A stretch of 64,000 nucleotides of DNA from DATGMB01 sp035293845 (GCA_035293845.1 DATGMB010000177.1:1-64000); one strand, 5' to 3'; counted from the first letter of the stretch, positions 8,605-19,299 are shown. The notes: generated from the sequence alone by a model not told the origin. Made by a program: numbers and translations.

Positions 8605-9654
8605 TTACGTCGCCTGCGGCTGCAGGAACCGGCGCGCCGCCCGGCGCCCGAGCACGGTCGCGGCGGACATCGCGGGCGAGCGCATCACCCCGGTCTCGCT
8701 GCCGCGCCGCGTGGCGGTGGACTCGCCCGAGGGCAGCAGCCAGTGGTCCATCAGGCCCAGCAGCTCGCTCGTCAGGCCGGGGAACAAGCCATGAAAGCGC
8801 GCCAGCAGATTGGCCTGCGCGGTCAGAATCTTCTCCGCGCGGCCGCGCCGCGCGGCGGCCACGATCTGCCGCGCGGCGCGCTCGGCGCTCATGCTGACGC
8901 CGGGGAGCGTCGCCCCCAGGCTGAACCACGCTGCCTCCCGGTCGTGCTCGCCCTTGAATTCGGCATTGAGGTGAGACCCGGTGCGCATCAGCCCCGGCAC
9001 AATCGTCACCACCCGCACTCCGGTATCCTTCAGCTCCGCGCGCAGACCTTCGGAAAAACCCACCGCCGCGAACTTGGCGCAGGTGTACGGCAGCAGGTGC
9101 GGCACCGCCAGCTTGCCGCCGATCGACGTGATATTCACGATGCGCCCGCTCCCGCGGCTGCGGAAGTGCGGCAGCAGCGCCAGCGTGGGGTAGACCGCGC
9201 CCCAGAACATCACCCGCATGGCCTTCTCGAAATCTTCGAGCTCCATCGCTTCGAGCGGCCCCACGCGAATCTCGCCCGCGTTGTTCACCAGGATGTCGAC
9301 GCGCCCGTAATGCCCGCGCACGCGCTCGACCAGCCGCTCCACCTGCGCGCGGTCGCCGACGTCGCATTCCACCGTGAACGCTTCGGCGCCGCGGGATTCC
9401 AGGTCCTGGCGCGCCGCGTTCAGCTCGGCCGCGTCGCGCGCGCAGAGGGCGAGCCGGCAGCCCTGGCGCGCGAACTCGCGGGCCAGCGCGATCCCCAGGC
9501 CACGCGAGCCGCCGGTAATCAGCACCACGGACCCGGCGAGCTGGCTGACGCGCCGGCGCAATAGCAGGGTGGCCGCGACTCCCGCGCCAACCCCGGCCGC
9601 GGCGCCGATCCCGGCGGCGCTCGCGGCTATGGGAACGATCCACCGTTTTCGCAT
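8605..9654 (-). CDS. membrane-anchored short-chain dehydrogenase/reductase
   Basis: The product (349 residues from 9654) has an N-terminal transmembrane anchor (about 5-30, Ala/Gly-rich) followed by a Rossmann SDR domain. This has the cofactor motif TGGSRGLG, NNAG, the catalytic Ser in ITSIGG and the Y-x-x-x-K motif as YTCAKFAAVGFSEGL. The C-terminal tail has a hydrophobic stretch and basic residues. I chose the start at 9654 because GGAG sits about 6 nt upstream; the frame extends 14 codons further. It is the last gene of the leftward SRPBCC-ADH-SDR cluster. The substrate is unknown. Confidence 0.85.
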   Translation of the reverse strand: MRKRWIVPIAASAAGIGAAAGVGAGVAATLLLRRRVSQLAGSVVLITGGSRGLGIALAREFARQGCRLALCARDAAELNAARQDLESRGAEAFTVECDVGDRAQVERLVERVRGHYGRVDILVNNAGEIRVGPLEAMELEDFEKAMRVMFWGAVYPTLALLPHFRSRGSGRIVNITSIGGKLAVPHLLPYTCAKFAAVGFSEGLRAELKDTGVRVVTIVPGLMRTGSHLNAEFKGEHDREAAWFSLGATLPGVSMSAERAARQIVAAARRGRAEKILTAQANLLARFHGLFPGLTSELLGLMDHWLLPSGESTATRRGSETGVMRSPAMSAATVLGRRAARRFLQPQAT

Positions 9655-9699
9655 CACATCTCCGTTCCGGCGCGCGGACCTTCCCCGGCGCCGCAAAGC

Positions 9700-10869
9700 T
9701 TACGACGGGTTCAGCACCACCTTGAGGCACTCCTCGGGCTGATACCGGAAGGCTCGATACCCGTCCGCCGCGTCGTCGATTCGCATCCGGTGCGTGATCA
9801 CGAAGCTGGGGTCGATCTGGCCGGACTGGATGCGCTCGAGCAGCATCTTCATATAGCGCTGCACGTGCGTCTGGCCCATCTTGAAGGTAAGCCCCTTCGC
9901 GAACGCCATGCCGATCGGGAACTTGTCGACCAGCCCCGCGTAGACGCCCGCGATCGAGATGGTGCCGCCCTTGCGGCACGCGCGGATCGCCTGCCGCAGC
10001 GCGTGCGGCCGGTCCGTTTCGAGGCGCGCCGCCTGCTTGGCGCGGTCGTAGATCGCGTCCAGCGTTTTGCCGTGGGCTTCCATGCCGACGGCGTCGATGC
10101 ACGCGTCCGGGCCGCGGCCGCCGGTCATCTCATTGAGCTTCTCGACGACGTCGCCGTCTTCGTAGTTGAGCGTCTCGGCCTTGCCGCGGCGCGCCATGTC
10201 GAGCCGCGCCGGGTAGCTGTCGATCGCGATCACGCGCCCGGCGCCCAGCATGTATGCGCTGCGAATGGCGAACTGCCCCACCGGCCCGCAGCCCCAGACC
10301 GCCACCACGTCGCCCGGCTGGATGTTGCAGTTCTCGGCCGCCATGTAGCCCGTGGGAAAAATGTCGGAGAGGAACAGCGCCTGTTCGTCCGTAACGTCCG
10401 CTGGAATTTTGAGCGGTCCCACGTCGGCAAACGGCACGCGCGCGTATTGCGCCTGGCCGCCCGCGAACCCGCCGTAGATATGCGAATAGCCGAAGAGGCC
10501 CGATCCGCTGGCGCCGAACATTTTCTCGCAGAGCGGCGCATTGGGGTTGCTGTTGTCGCACAGCGACCACAGGCCCTTCTGGCAGTAGTAGCAGCGGCCG
10601 CAAGAGATCGCGAACGGCACCACCACGCGGTCGCCCGCCTTCAGATTTTTCACCTCCCGCCCCACCTGCACGACCTCGCCCATGAATTCGTGCCCCAGAA
10701 TGTCGCCGCGATTCATGAACGGGATGTAACCGTCGTAAATGTGCAGGTCGGAGCCGCAGATCGCGCTGAGCGTAATCTTCACCACGGCATCCTGAGTGTT
10801 CAGCACCGTGGGCTCGGGCACCTGTTCCACGCGCACATCGTGCGTTCCATGCCAGCAGACTGCCTTCAT
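9700..10869 (-). CDS. zinc-dependent alcohol dehydrogenase, glutathione-independent formaldehyde dehydrogenase-like
   Basis: This 389-residue MDR-family enzyme has the catalytic-zinc region CGSDLHIYDGY...GHEFMGEVV and the structural-zinc Cys cluster SCGRCYYCQKGLWSLC. It also has the nucleotide-binding motif VWGCGPVGQFAIRSA and an ADH/FDH-like insert around DACIDAVGMEAHG. It probably oxidises an alcohol or aldehyde with NAD. A perfect AGGAGG lies 8 nt before the ATG. It follows the SRPBCC gene by 21 bases and precedes the SDR gene by 45 bases, so the three are probably co-transcribed. Confidence 0.9.
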   Translation of the reverse strand: MKAVCWHGTHDVRVEQVPEPTVLNTQDAVVKITLSAICGSDLHIYDGYIPFMNRGDILGHEFMGEVVQVGREVKNLKAGDRVVVPFAISCGRCYYCQKGLWSLCDNSNPNAPLCEKMFGASGSGLFGYSHIYGGFAGGQAQYARVPFADVGPLKIPADVTDEQALFLSDIFPTGYMAAENCNIQPGDVVAVWGCGPVGQFAIRSAYMLGAGRVIAIDSYPARLDMARRGKAETLNYEDGDVVEKLNEMTGGRGPDACIDAVGMEAHGKTLDAIYDRAKQAARLETDRPHALRQAIRACRKGGTISIAGVYAGLVDKFPIGMAFAKGLTFKMGQTHVQRYMKMLLERIQSGQIDPSFVITHRMRIDDAADGYRAFRYQPEECLKVVLNPS

Positions 10870-10890
10870 GATGTTTCCTCCTGACCGCCC

Positions 10891-11709
10891 TCAGAGACTC
10901 ACGGGATTGTAAGCCGGCGAATCGCTCGCCGGGAACGATTCCTCTGACGCGCGCTGCACGCGCCGGTCCCTCTCCGCCGGTTCCGGCGCGCCGCCGGCGG
11001 GCTGGCCTTCGACCGTCAGAATCTCGCCCGTTTCCAGCAGCATCTTCAGCCGGTGCAGGTCCTCCTGGATCTGCTGGCCCGGCTCCTTGCCCGCGAGCAG
11101 CGCGAGCACCGCTCCGAACGTGCCGGCCGGCGGGTTGTATTGCAGCTCGATCAGCACCTCGCAGCCGCGCCCGCCCGGAGCGTCGCAGAACCACACCGAG
11201 CCGGCGCTGGCGACATCGCCTCCCGGCAGCGTGCGCCACGCGATCAGCTCGTCGGGAATTTCGTTGTGAATCACGGCATCCCATTCCACCCGGCGGCCGC
11301 CCGGCCCCGCGACCACCCAGTGGGAGCGGTTGCCGGTCTCCTCCACGGCGATGAGATTTTTCATGAACCGTGCCAGGTTGGGCAGCGTGCGCCAGAAGCG
11401 GTAAACCTCCGCGCGTGGCTTCCCGATCGTGATGCTTTTATCGACGCGGATTCCGAGCTCGTAAGGAACCGCCGTGGTTTCCGCTCCCTGGCCGAGCGGC
11501 GCGGTGCGGATGCCCATGGCCTCATACGCATACGAGTGGCCCGTGATGCCGCGCCGCAACAGATCGCCGCCGATCAGCGCCAGCGCGACGCCGGCGGGCG
11601 AACGCCGTCCGATGCCGAGCGCGGCCAGCATGCCGCCGCCGACGGCGGAAGCGATGCGCTCCGCCTGCGTGATATTCACCGCGTGTTTGCGGTGGGTAAT
11701 GATCTGCAT
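10891..11709 (-). CDS. DUF2892-like membrane segment fused to SRPBCC (polyketide cyclase/dehydrase-like) domain
   Basis: The 272-residue protein begins with an N-terminal membrane-associated segment (ITQAERIASAVGGGMLAALGI, LALIGGDLLRRGITGH) resembling the YgaP/DUF2892 type. It is followed by an SRPBCC lipid-binding fold (ITIGKPRAEVYRFWRTLPNLARFM ... WDAVIHNEIPDELIAWRTLP). It ends with the short conserved RASEESFPASDSPAYNP tail found alone or attached to stress proteins in many bacteria. GGAAGGAG lies upstream of the ATG. It is the first gene of the SRPBCC-ADH-SDR unit. A role in lipid or stress handling is an inference. Confidence 0.8.
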   Translation of the reverse strand: MQIITHRKHAVNITQAERIASAVGGGMLAALGIGRRSPAGVALALIGGDLLRRGITGHSYAYEAMGIRTAPLGQGAETTAVPYELGIRVDKSITIGKPRAEVYRFWRTLPNLARFMKNLIAVEETGNRSHWVVAGPGGRRVEWDAVIHNEIPDELIAWRTLPGGDVASAGSVWFCDAPGGRGCEVLIELQYNPPAGTFGAVLALLAGKEPGQQIQEDLHRLKMLLETGEILTVEGQPAGGAPEPAERDRRVQRASEESFPASDSPAYNPVSL

Positions 11710-11847
11710 GAAGACGCTCCTTCCGAAATTTCGCCTGATTCAAACTTAAGCCGGAACTGTGTCACGCGGCCGATTCGGTCGGTACGCACGCGGACGAAGC
11801 AGCCGCCGCGGGTGCGAACTTTCACACGCGCGGCGGCCGGGCACCCC

Positions 11848-12405
11848 TCAGGTATGCGCCTCCACCGGAACACGTGAGAACAGCGCCACCATTTCGCGGT
11901 TGAAGGCGGGCAGGTCCTGCGGCCCGCGGCTGGTGACGAGGTTCTGGTCCACGACCACCTCGCGATCGACCCACTCGCCGCCGGCGTTGCGGATATCGTC
12001 CTGCACCGTGTGCCAGCTCGTCACCTTACGGCCCCGCACCATCTCTGCCGAGACCAGCTCCCACGGCGCGTGGCAGATCGCGGCGATCGGCTTTCCGGCG
12101 CGGTCCATCTCGCGGATGAACTGCCGGACTTTGGGGTTGGCGCGGGCGTTGTCGGCGTTGAGCGCGCCGCCCGGCAGCATGAGCGCATCGTATTCGTTCG
12201 GGCTCGCCTCGTCGAGCGTGCGGTCCACCCGGACTTTGCCGGCTTTGTCGTGATGGCGGAATCCCTGGATCTCACCCGGCTGGGCGGAGATCACATCGAC
12301 CTTCGCGCCCGCTTGTTCCAAAGCCTGCTTCGGTTCGGTCAATTCGGCCTCTTCGAATCCGTCGAGGGCGATAATGGCAACTCGGATTTGTTGTAGCTGG
12401 GACAT
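11848..12405 (-). CDS. DJ-1/PfpI family protein (type 1 glutamine amidotransferase-like)
   Basis: The 185-residue protein has the DJ-1/PfpI fold: RVAIIALDGFEEAELTEPKQALEQAGAKVDVIS at the N-terminus, the acidic Glu in EEAEL, ALMLPGGALNADNAR, and the nucleophile Cys with His in IAAICHAPWELVSAEMVRGRKVTSW. Members act as deglycases, chaperones or proteases; the specific activity cannot be read here. The start at 12405 is chosen because GGGAGC precedes it by a few bases; the frame opens six codons earlier. It lies upstream of the stress-like cassette but is separated from it by 138 bases. Confidence 0.85.
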   Translation of the reverse strand: MSQLQQIRVAIIALDGFEEAELTEPKQALEQAGAKVDVISAQPGEIQGFRHHDKAGKVRVDRTLDEASPNEYDALMLPGGALNADNARANPKVRQFIREMDRAGKPIAAICHAPWELVSAEMVRGRKVTSWHTVQDDIRNAGGEWVDREVVVDQNLVTSRGPQDLPAFNREMVALFSRVPVEAHT

Positions 12406-12463
12406 AAGTGCTCCCTTGGTCACAATCGGTATCCTGCAAGCCGATGGCCAGTGCAGCGCGCGA

Positions 12464-12494
12464 GGGGTCAGGGATCAGGGGTCAGGGGATCGGG
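12464..12494. repeat. short degenerate GGGGTCA tandem repeat
   Basis: About four consecutive 7-nt units of GGGGTCA/GGGATCA type lie between the DJ-1 gene start and the end of the second Asp-box gene. Similar G-rich heptamers are frequent in spacers of GC-rich genomes. Confidence 0.5.
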
Positions 12495-12517
12495 GCGGCG
12501 GACCGCGAAACGGCCCG

Positions 12518-15500
12518 CTACGGCTTCAGCGTCACCGGTTTCACCGGCTGCCATTCGACGGCGGAGCCCGCGGCGGCGTAGAGTTCCGGCATCGCGGCGA
12601 TGGCGCGGTTCAGAGCCGCCACCGCGGCCTCCCCTTCCGACCACGCGGCCTCGACTTCATCGAGCTGCGCCCGCGTCGGCAGCCCGTCATACGCATCGAT
12701 CGCCGCCTGCGCGCGCGAGGCCAGGTTGAGCGCCGCGCCGATCTGCCCCTGCGCGCGCTGCACGTCCGCCGCGGCGCGGCCGAGCGCCGGCAGAGCCGCT
12801 CCCCCGCTATTGGCTGTCTTGGCGTAATCCTGGATCGCGGAAATCTGCGTCGCGAGCCCGCGCGCCGCTTCGCGCGCCGCAAGCAACTGCCGCTGCAGGC
12901 GCCATGCGCGGCCGAGCGCCGTTTCGCGCGCCGTGCGGTCGGCTTCGGAGACGGAGAAGCGCGGATCGGCGAGCACCGTCACCTCCGCCTCGAGCGGCCG
13001 TGGGCCCGGTATTTCGAGTACCGCGACATATTTTCCCGGCGCGACGCGCGGACCGGCGCCGGCCGCGTGCGGCATCCCGATGCTGCTGGTCGCGGCGGCC
13101 GCGCACGACGGCTCGGACGGCGCCGGCGCGCCCGCCGTGGGCGCATCGCGCCGGAGATCCCAGCAGATGCGGTTCAGACCGGCGCGCGCCGGCGCCTGGA
13201 GCGTGCGCACGGGCTCGCCCCCGGCATCGCGGATTTCGACCATGGCCCGCTCAACCGCGCGGGGCAGATAATACGTGATCACGGCGCCGGCCGGCGGATT
13301 GGGCGCGAAGAATTCGCCCGCGCCGAACCAGAACTGTCCGCCGTAGATCGCTTCGTGTTGCGCCGGCGGCACGGGGAACAGGCGGGCGGCCGCGAGCGCT
13401 TCCGCCGTCATCTGCGCCAGCGGCTCGGCGTGATCGAGAACCCAGATGCTGCGCCCGTGCGTGCCCGCCACCAACGCGCCGGTGCGCTCCTGAAACGCGA
13501 GGTCGTAAACCGGAACCGGCGGCATTCCCCCGCCGAGCGGCTGCCAGTGCGCGCCGCGATCGAGCGTCACCCACACGCCCGTTTCCAGGCCCGCTACCAG
13601 CACATTTGCGTTTCCAGGGTGTTCGCGGAGGCGGTGCACCGAGGCGCGCGGCAGCCCGTCGGTAATCCGCCGCCACGTCTCGCCGAAATCCTCGCTGGCG
13701 AAGATGTACGGCGCGTAATCGTCATTGAAATGGCCGTCCACCGTGAGGTACACGCGGCCGGGCGCGGAACGCGACACCGTGATGCCGCTGATGTTCAGCA
13801 TCGGCGGCAGGCCCCGCACCTTGGCGGTGAGATTCTCCCAGTGCGCTCCGCCGTCGCGCGTGCGCTGGATGGTGCCGTCGTCGGCGCCGGTATAGAGCAG
13901 GTTGCGATCGAGCGGCGATTCGGCAATGGCGGTGAGCGCGCTGAAATTGGCCTGCCCGTCGTTCCGCGAGAGCGCGCCGGGCGGAACGGGAGCGCCCATG
14001 ATCGGAAGCTTGTCCCGGTCCAGGGCCGCGGTGAGATCGCCGCTGATGGCTTTCCAGCTCAGCCCGCGATCCGTGGAGCGGAACAGCACGTTAGCGCCGG
14101 TGTAGATCGTCTTCGGGTCGAAGGCGGAGACGATGAGCGGCGCCGTCCAGTACCAGCGGTAACCCGGCCCGCCGGGCCGCGGCGTCTGCGGGCCGATCGC
14201 CTGCCGCTCCATGCTGCGCAGATCGATGCGCCCGGTGTTGCCGTTCTGCGCGCTCACCACGAGCGTGTGGTCGTCGCCCTCGAACACCGCCTGCATGCCG
14301 TCGCCGCCGCCTACGTTGAACGCTTCCTTGAACGAAATGCCGTAGGACATGCGCGTGGCGCTCGGCGTGCACCAGTTGCCATTGTCTTGCAGACCGCCGC
14401 AGACGAGGAACGGATCCTCGTTATTGACCGAGATGTTGTAGAACTGCCCGATGGGCAGATTGAGGCGGAAAAGCCACGTCTGGCCGCGATCGAAGGAAAT
14501 GGAAACGCCGCCATCGCCGCCGATGACGAGATGATTCGTGTTATCCGGGTCGATCCACAGCGCGTGATCCTCGCTGTGCACGTTGCTGAAGACGTCGCGG
14601 AAGCTGCGGCCGCCGTCGTCGGAGATAAAAAAGCCGCGGTTCGAGCCCATCAGGTAGACGCGGCGCGCATCCTTCGGGTCGGGATAGATGCGGCTGTAGT
14701 ACATGGGACGCGGATTGAGGCCGCTCAGATGCTCCCACGTTTCGCCCTGGTCCGTGCTGCGATAGATGCCGCTGGCGCCCGAGGCCTCGATCACCGCATA
14801 AACCACGCGGCTGTCACCCGCGAAGATGGCGACGCCGATGCGGCCCTTTTCGCCAGTGGGCAGACCGTTGGTGAGTTCGGTCCAGGTGGCGCCGCCGTCC
14901 GTGGTGCGGTAAAGGCCGCTGCCCGGACCGCCGCCGTTGAAGCCCCACCCCTTTCGTTGCCGCTGGTAGAGCGCGGCGAACAGCACGTTGGGATCTTTGG
15001 GGTCCATGGCCAGGTCGATGGCGCCGGTGTTTTCGTCACGGTACAGGATCTTCTTCCAGGTCTGGCCGCCATCGGTGGTTTTGAAGACGCCGCGCTCGGC
15101 ATTCGGCCCCCAGAGATGGCCGGCCGCCGCGACGTAAACGATATTCGGATCGGTGGGGTGGATCGCGATCCGCCCGATGTGGCGCGTCTCCGCCAGGCCC
15201 ATGTGCTGCCAGTGCGCGCCGCCGTCGGTCGATTTGTAAACGCCGTCGCCCCAGGAGGAGCTTTGCCGGTTATCGGCCTCGCCGCCGCCGGCCCACACCA
15301 CCGACGGATTGGATGCCGCCACGGCGATCGCGCCCATCGACATCATGCCGCCCGCCTGGTCGAATACGGGCGTGAAGCTGACCCCCTCGTTGGCGCTCTT
15401 GAAAATGCCGCCGCTGGCCGTCGCGATATAGATCTCCGCCGGCTCGCCGGGAACGCGCGCGGCCGCGATGTCCGCGATCCGCCCTCCGGTGGCCGCGGGG

Positions 15501-15598
15501 CCGATCGGCCGCCATTCGAGCGCCGCCCATTGCGCCAGCGGCAGCACCTGGGCGGACGCGGCCACGGCAAGCAAAATCGGGAGCGGCAGGCGCACCAT
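12518..15598 (-). CDS. secreted 1026-residue BNR/Asp-box (VPS10/sortilin-like) protein, second paralogue
   Basis: A signal peptide (about 1-17) is followed by RPIGPAATGGRIADIAAA and 11 Asp-box-like motifs from SANEGVSF through STDGGAHW, TTDGGQTW, TTDGGATW and others to TLDRGAHW near residue 650. Number and order parallel the protein at 2136-5288, so they are diverged duplicates. The C-terminal region has a beta-sandwich (RTLQAPARAGLNRICWDLR) and a helical end. It is probably a secreted multi-bladed propeller that binds polysaccharide or protein; no activity can be assigned. I chose the ATG at 15598 because a TGCTAGTCT box ends 7 nt upstream and the signal peptide starts there. Confidence 0.85.
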   Translation of the reverse strand: MVRLPLPILLAVAASAQVLPLAQWAALEWRPIGPAATGGRIADIAAARVPGEPAEIYIATASGGIFKSANEGVSFTPVFDQAGGMMSMGAIAVAASNPSVVWAGGGEADNRQSSSWGDGVYKSTDGGAHWQHMGLAETRHIGRIAIHPTDPNIVYVAAAGHLWGPNAERGVFKTTDGGQTWKKILYRDENTGAIDLAMDPKDPNVLFAALYQRQRKGWGFNGGGPGSGLYRTTDGGATWTELTNGLPTGEKGRIGVAIFAGDSRVVYAVIEASGASGIYRSTDQGETWEHLSGLNPRPMYYSRIYPDPKDARRVYLMGSNRGFFISDDGGRSFRDVFSNVHSEDHALWIDPDNTNHLVIGGDGGVSISFDRGQTWLFRLNLPIGQFYNISVNNEDPFLVCGGLQDNGNWCTPSATRMSYGISFKEAFNVGGGDGMQAVFEGDDHTLVVSAQNGNTGRIDLRSMERQAIGPQTPRPGGPGYRWYWTAPLIVSAFDPKTIYTGANVLFRSTDRGLSWKAISGDLTAALDRDKLPIMGAPVPPGALSRNDGQANFSALTAIAESPLDRNLLYTGADDGTIQRTRDGGAHWENLTAKVRGLPPMLNISGITVSRSAPGRVYLTVDGHFNDDYAPYIFASEDFGETWRRITDGLPRASVHRLREHPGNANVLVAGLETGVWVTLDRGAHWQPLGGGMPPVPVYDLAFQERTGALVAGTHGRSIWVLDHAEPLAQMTAEALAAARLFPVPPAQHEAIYGGQFWFGAGEFFAPNPPAGAVITYYLPRAVERAMVEIRDAGGEPVRTLQAPARAGLNRICWDLRRDAPTAGAPAPSEPSCAAAATSSIGMPHAAGAGPRVAPGKYVAVLEIPGPRPLEAEVTVLADPRFSVSEADRTARETALGRAWRLQRQLLAAREAARGLATQISAIQDYAKTANSGGAALPALGRAAADVQRAQGQIGAALNLASRAQAAIDAYDGLPTRAQLDEVEAAWSEGEAAVAALNRAIAAMPELYAAAGSAVEWQPVKPVTLKP

Positions 15599-15605
15599 GA
15601 CACGC

Positions 15606-15614
15606 AGACTAGCA
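15606..15614 (-). promoter_or_regulatory. extended -10 box of the second Asp-box gene (leaderless)
   Basis: TGC-TAGTCT on the minus strand ends 7 nt before the ATG at 15598; no ribosome site is visible in that gap. Confidence 0.45.
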
Positions 15615-15690
15615 CAGCTAACGCGGCCCATCGCCGGCCCCCTGCATCGTTTCCATACGGCAGGTCACATCCCTGCGCCACAATGAAATC

Positions 15691-16761
15691 GTGGATCTCG
15701 CCCAGTTCGATTACCACCTGCCGCCCGAGTTGATCGCGCAGGAGCCGCTCGCCGACCGCGCCGCCTCCCGCATGCTGGTGGTCCACCGCGCCCACGGACA
15801 AACGGAGCCCCGCTGGGAGGACCGGCAGTTCCGCGACCTGCCGTCCTTCCTCGAGCCCGGCGATTGCCTGGTGCTGAACGATTCCCGCGTGTTTCCCGCG
15901 CGGCTGCTCGGCCATCGCGCGGGCGTGCGCGCGCTGCCGGTCGGCAAGCGGAACCCGGCGCGGCATGAGTACCTGACCGGAGAGGTCGAGGTCTTCCTGC
16001 TGCGCCCGCTCGATGCCGCCGCGCGCGAATGGGAGGCGCTGGTCCGGCCGGGGCGGAAGATGCGCACGGGCGAGCGCATCCGCTTCGGCGGCGGCCTGCA
16101 GGCCGAAATCGTGGCGCACGGCGAGTTCGGCGAGCGCACCATCCGCTTCAGCGGCGCCGAAGATGTATACGCCGCCATCGAAGCCATTGGCCACGTGCCG
16201 CTCCCGCCCTACATCAAGCGCGCCGACGCGCCGGCCGACCGCGAGCGCTACCAGACGGTATTTGCGCGCGAGCGCGGCTCCGTGGCCGCGCCCACCGCCG
16301 GCCTGCACTTCACCGGCGAGGTGCTGGACGCCTGCCGCACGCGTGGCGCCGGCATCGCGTACGTGACGCTGCACGTCGGGCTCGGCACTTTCCAGCCGCT
16401 GCACTCCGAACGCGTCGAGGAGGGCCGCCTGCACTCCGAGCGCTACCGCGTGACCGAAGAAGCGGCGCGTCAAATCCGCGACGCGCGCCGCGTGGTGGCC
16501 GCCGGAACCACCGCCGTCCGCACCATCGAGACCGTCTGCGCGACCGGAGCACTCGCGGGCGAGACCGATCTCTTCATCTATCCCGGCTTCGTATTCCGCC
16601 GCACCGGCGCGATGCTCACCAACTTTCACCTGCCGCGCACCAGCCTGCTCCTGCTCGTGGCGGCGTTCGCCGGAACGGAACTCACGCTCGCCGCGTACCG
16701 CCACGCCGTCGCCGAGCGCTACCGGTTTTATTCATACGGCGACTGCATGCTGATTCTGTAG
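15691..16761 (+). CDS. queA: S-adenosylmethionine:tRNA ribosyltransferase-isomerase
   Basis: The 356-residue protein is full length for QueA, which transfers and isomerises the ribosyl part of SAM onto preQ1-tRNA to form epoxyqueuosine. Clear family stretches are FDYHLPPELIAQEPL, DCLVLNDSRVFPARLLG, GHVPLPPYIKR, YQTVFA, VAAPTAGLHFT, YVTLHVGLGTFQPL and the C-terminal MLTNFHLPRTSLLLLVAAFAG. It uses a GTG start; a CACAAT box ends 6 nt before it and no Shine-Dalgarno sequence is visible. guaB follows 26 bases downstream and could share the transcript. Confidence 0.95.
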   Translation: MDLAQFDYHLPPELIAQEPLADRAASRMLVVHRAHGQTEPRWEDRQFRDLPSFLEPGDCLVLNDSRVFPARLLGHRAGVRALPVGKRNPARHEYLTGEVEVFLLRPLDAAAREWEALVRPGRKMRTGERIRFGGGLQAEIVAHGEFGERTIRFSGAEDVYAAIEAIGHVPLPPYIKRADAPADRERYQTVFARERGSVAAPTAGLHFTGEVLDACRTRGAGIAYVTLHVGLGTFQPLHSERVEEGRLHSERYRVTEEAARQIRDARRVVAAGTTAVRTIETVCATGALAGETDLFIYPGFVFRRTGAMLTNFHLPRTSLLLLVAAFAGTELTLAAYRHAVAERYRFYSYGDCMLIL

Positions 16762-16787
16762 CGGCTGCTATCATGGAAGGAATCCCC

Positions 16788-18242
<1,455 letters not shown>

Positions 18243-18497
18243 GCAGCAGAGTCGCTTCAGCGGGACAGTCGCTACCTTCGATGGAACGAACTCGATCGGC
18301 AAGATGTCTTCGCGTCTTCAGCTCCGCAATGACCCGAGCCGCATATTCCCGTGCGATATCCCGGCTCCCTTCGCAGTGTTGGGCGCTTGACGCACAGTCC
18401 TTGGCGTCCCGAACATATTGACGGAAATTCGAAGAATATATTCCGCTCCTTTTCAGCCACTTGCCGTCCTCCCGCGCCCGCATCCCCCTGTCGCGGG

Positions 18498-18505
18498 ATT
18501 ATATT
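18498..18505. promoter_or_regulatory. overlapping divergent -10 boxes
   Basis: The 8-nt sequence ATTATATT gives TATAAT on the minus strand (18498-18503) facing the small frame at 18483 and TATATT on the plus strand (18500-18505) facing the gene at 18529. No good -35 was found on either side. Confidence 0.4.
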
Positions 18506-18528
18506 CTCACGCGAAAGGAGCCATCTCC

Positions 18529-19188
18529 ATGGCCACCGCCGCTCAACTCACCGCCAACCGCGCCAACGCGCAGCACTCCACCGGGCCCGTCACGCCCGAA
18601 GGCAAGGCCCGCGTCGGGCAAAATGCTCTCCGGCACGGCCTCACCGCCAAATCCCTCGTCGTTCGCGATGACGAACGCGAGGAATTCGCCGCCCTCCGCG
18701 ACGATCTCGAGGCCGAAATCGACCCCCAGGGCGCCCTCGAATCCATCGCCTTCGATGAGCTCCTCCACGCCGCCTGGAATCTCCGCCGCTTCCGCCGCAT
18801 CGAAGCCGAAGTCTCCGTGGGCACCCTCGACGATTTCACGGACCCCCAGACCACCGCCATCCTCGACCGCCTCTCGCGCTACCAGTCCCGCGCCCAGCGC
18901 GCCTACACCCGCGCTCTCGCCGAGCTCCGCCTCCTCCAGACCAACCGCGCCGTCCGTGAGTCCAAGCTCGAGGAAGAAACTGCGGCCGCCATCCCCGTCC
19001 TTGCCGAAATCAACCAGATGACAAAACAAACCCAATCCGAGGTCACCGCCGAAGCCGTCGGCCTCGCCCTGAAGATGATGACTTACCAGGACGAGGTCAC
19101 GCTGAAAGCCCTCCGGACGCGCGAACCGATACCCGTCATCGTCCCAACACCCGCCAAGCCCCCGATCATCGGCAATGCGCACCGCTAA
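18529..19188 (+). CDS. conserved hypothetical protein of the Acidobacteria-enriched STGP-EGK type
   Basis: The 219-residue protein starts ATAAQLTANRANAQHSTGPVTPEGKARVGQNALRHGLTAKS. This opening is shared by a large family in Acidobacteria and other soil bacteria, and it reads like a DNA- or RNA-contacting segment. The rest is helical (EREEFAALRDDLEAEIDPQGALE..., QSRAQRAYTRALAELRLLQ) with a proline-rich tail. It has no signal peptide. The start is supported by AAAGGAG at 18514-18520. Members are often multicopy; a mobile-element link is possible but not shown here. Confidence 0.75.
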   Translation: MATAAQLTANRANAQHSTGPVTPEGKARVGQNALRHGLTAKSLVVRDDEREEFAALRDDLEAEIDPQGALESIAFDELLHAAWNLRRFRRIEAEVSVGTLDDFTDPQTTAILDRLSRYQSRAQRAYTRALAELRLLQTNRAVRESKLEEETAAAIPVLAEINQMTKQTQSEVTAEAVGLALKMMTYQDEVTLKALRTREPIPVIVPTPAKPPIIGNAHR

Positions 19189-19244
19189 ATCGCTTGCCGG
19201 TCGGGATGCCCCTGGAAGGAGATGCACTGGCCTGGATTTTCTCC

Positions 19245-19273
19245 TTGACAGCTTAGGAGAACCGGCATATGCT
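19245..19273 (+). promoter_or_regulatory. sigma70-type promoter of the padR-ADOP operon
   Basis: A perfect TTGACA (19245-19250) and TATGCT (19268-19273) are separated by exactly 17 nt, which is the best -35/-10 pair I found in the window. The start codon of padR follows at 19300. Confidence 0.75.
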
Positions 19274-19293
19274 CCTCCTAGCACGCTAAGGAG
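19251..19293. promoter_or_regulatory. candidate PadR operator: three GCT(T)AGGAG half-sites
   Basis: GCTTAGGAG (19251-19259), CTCCTAGC (19275-19282, inverted) and GCTAAGGAG (19285-19293) are near copies of one half-site in alternating orientation. The first lies between the -35 and -10, the other two between the -10 and the ATG. The third also contains the Shine-Dalgarno core. This position suits autorepression by the PadR protein. Confidence 0.55.
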
Positions 19294-19299
19294 AAGCGC

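Noticed and set aside
7507..9564. 685-codon plus-strand open frame
   Set aside because: Antisense of the amidohydrolase and SDR genes.
12464..12494. G-rich heptamers as a CRISPR or recombination site
   Set aside because: No spacers between units and only about four degenerate copies.
12374..15733. 1,119-codon plus-strand open frame
   Set aside because: Antisense of the second Asp-box gene with the composition of a shadow frame.
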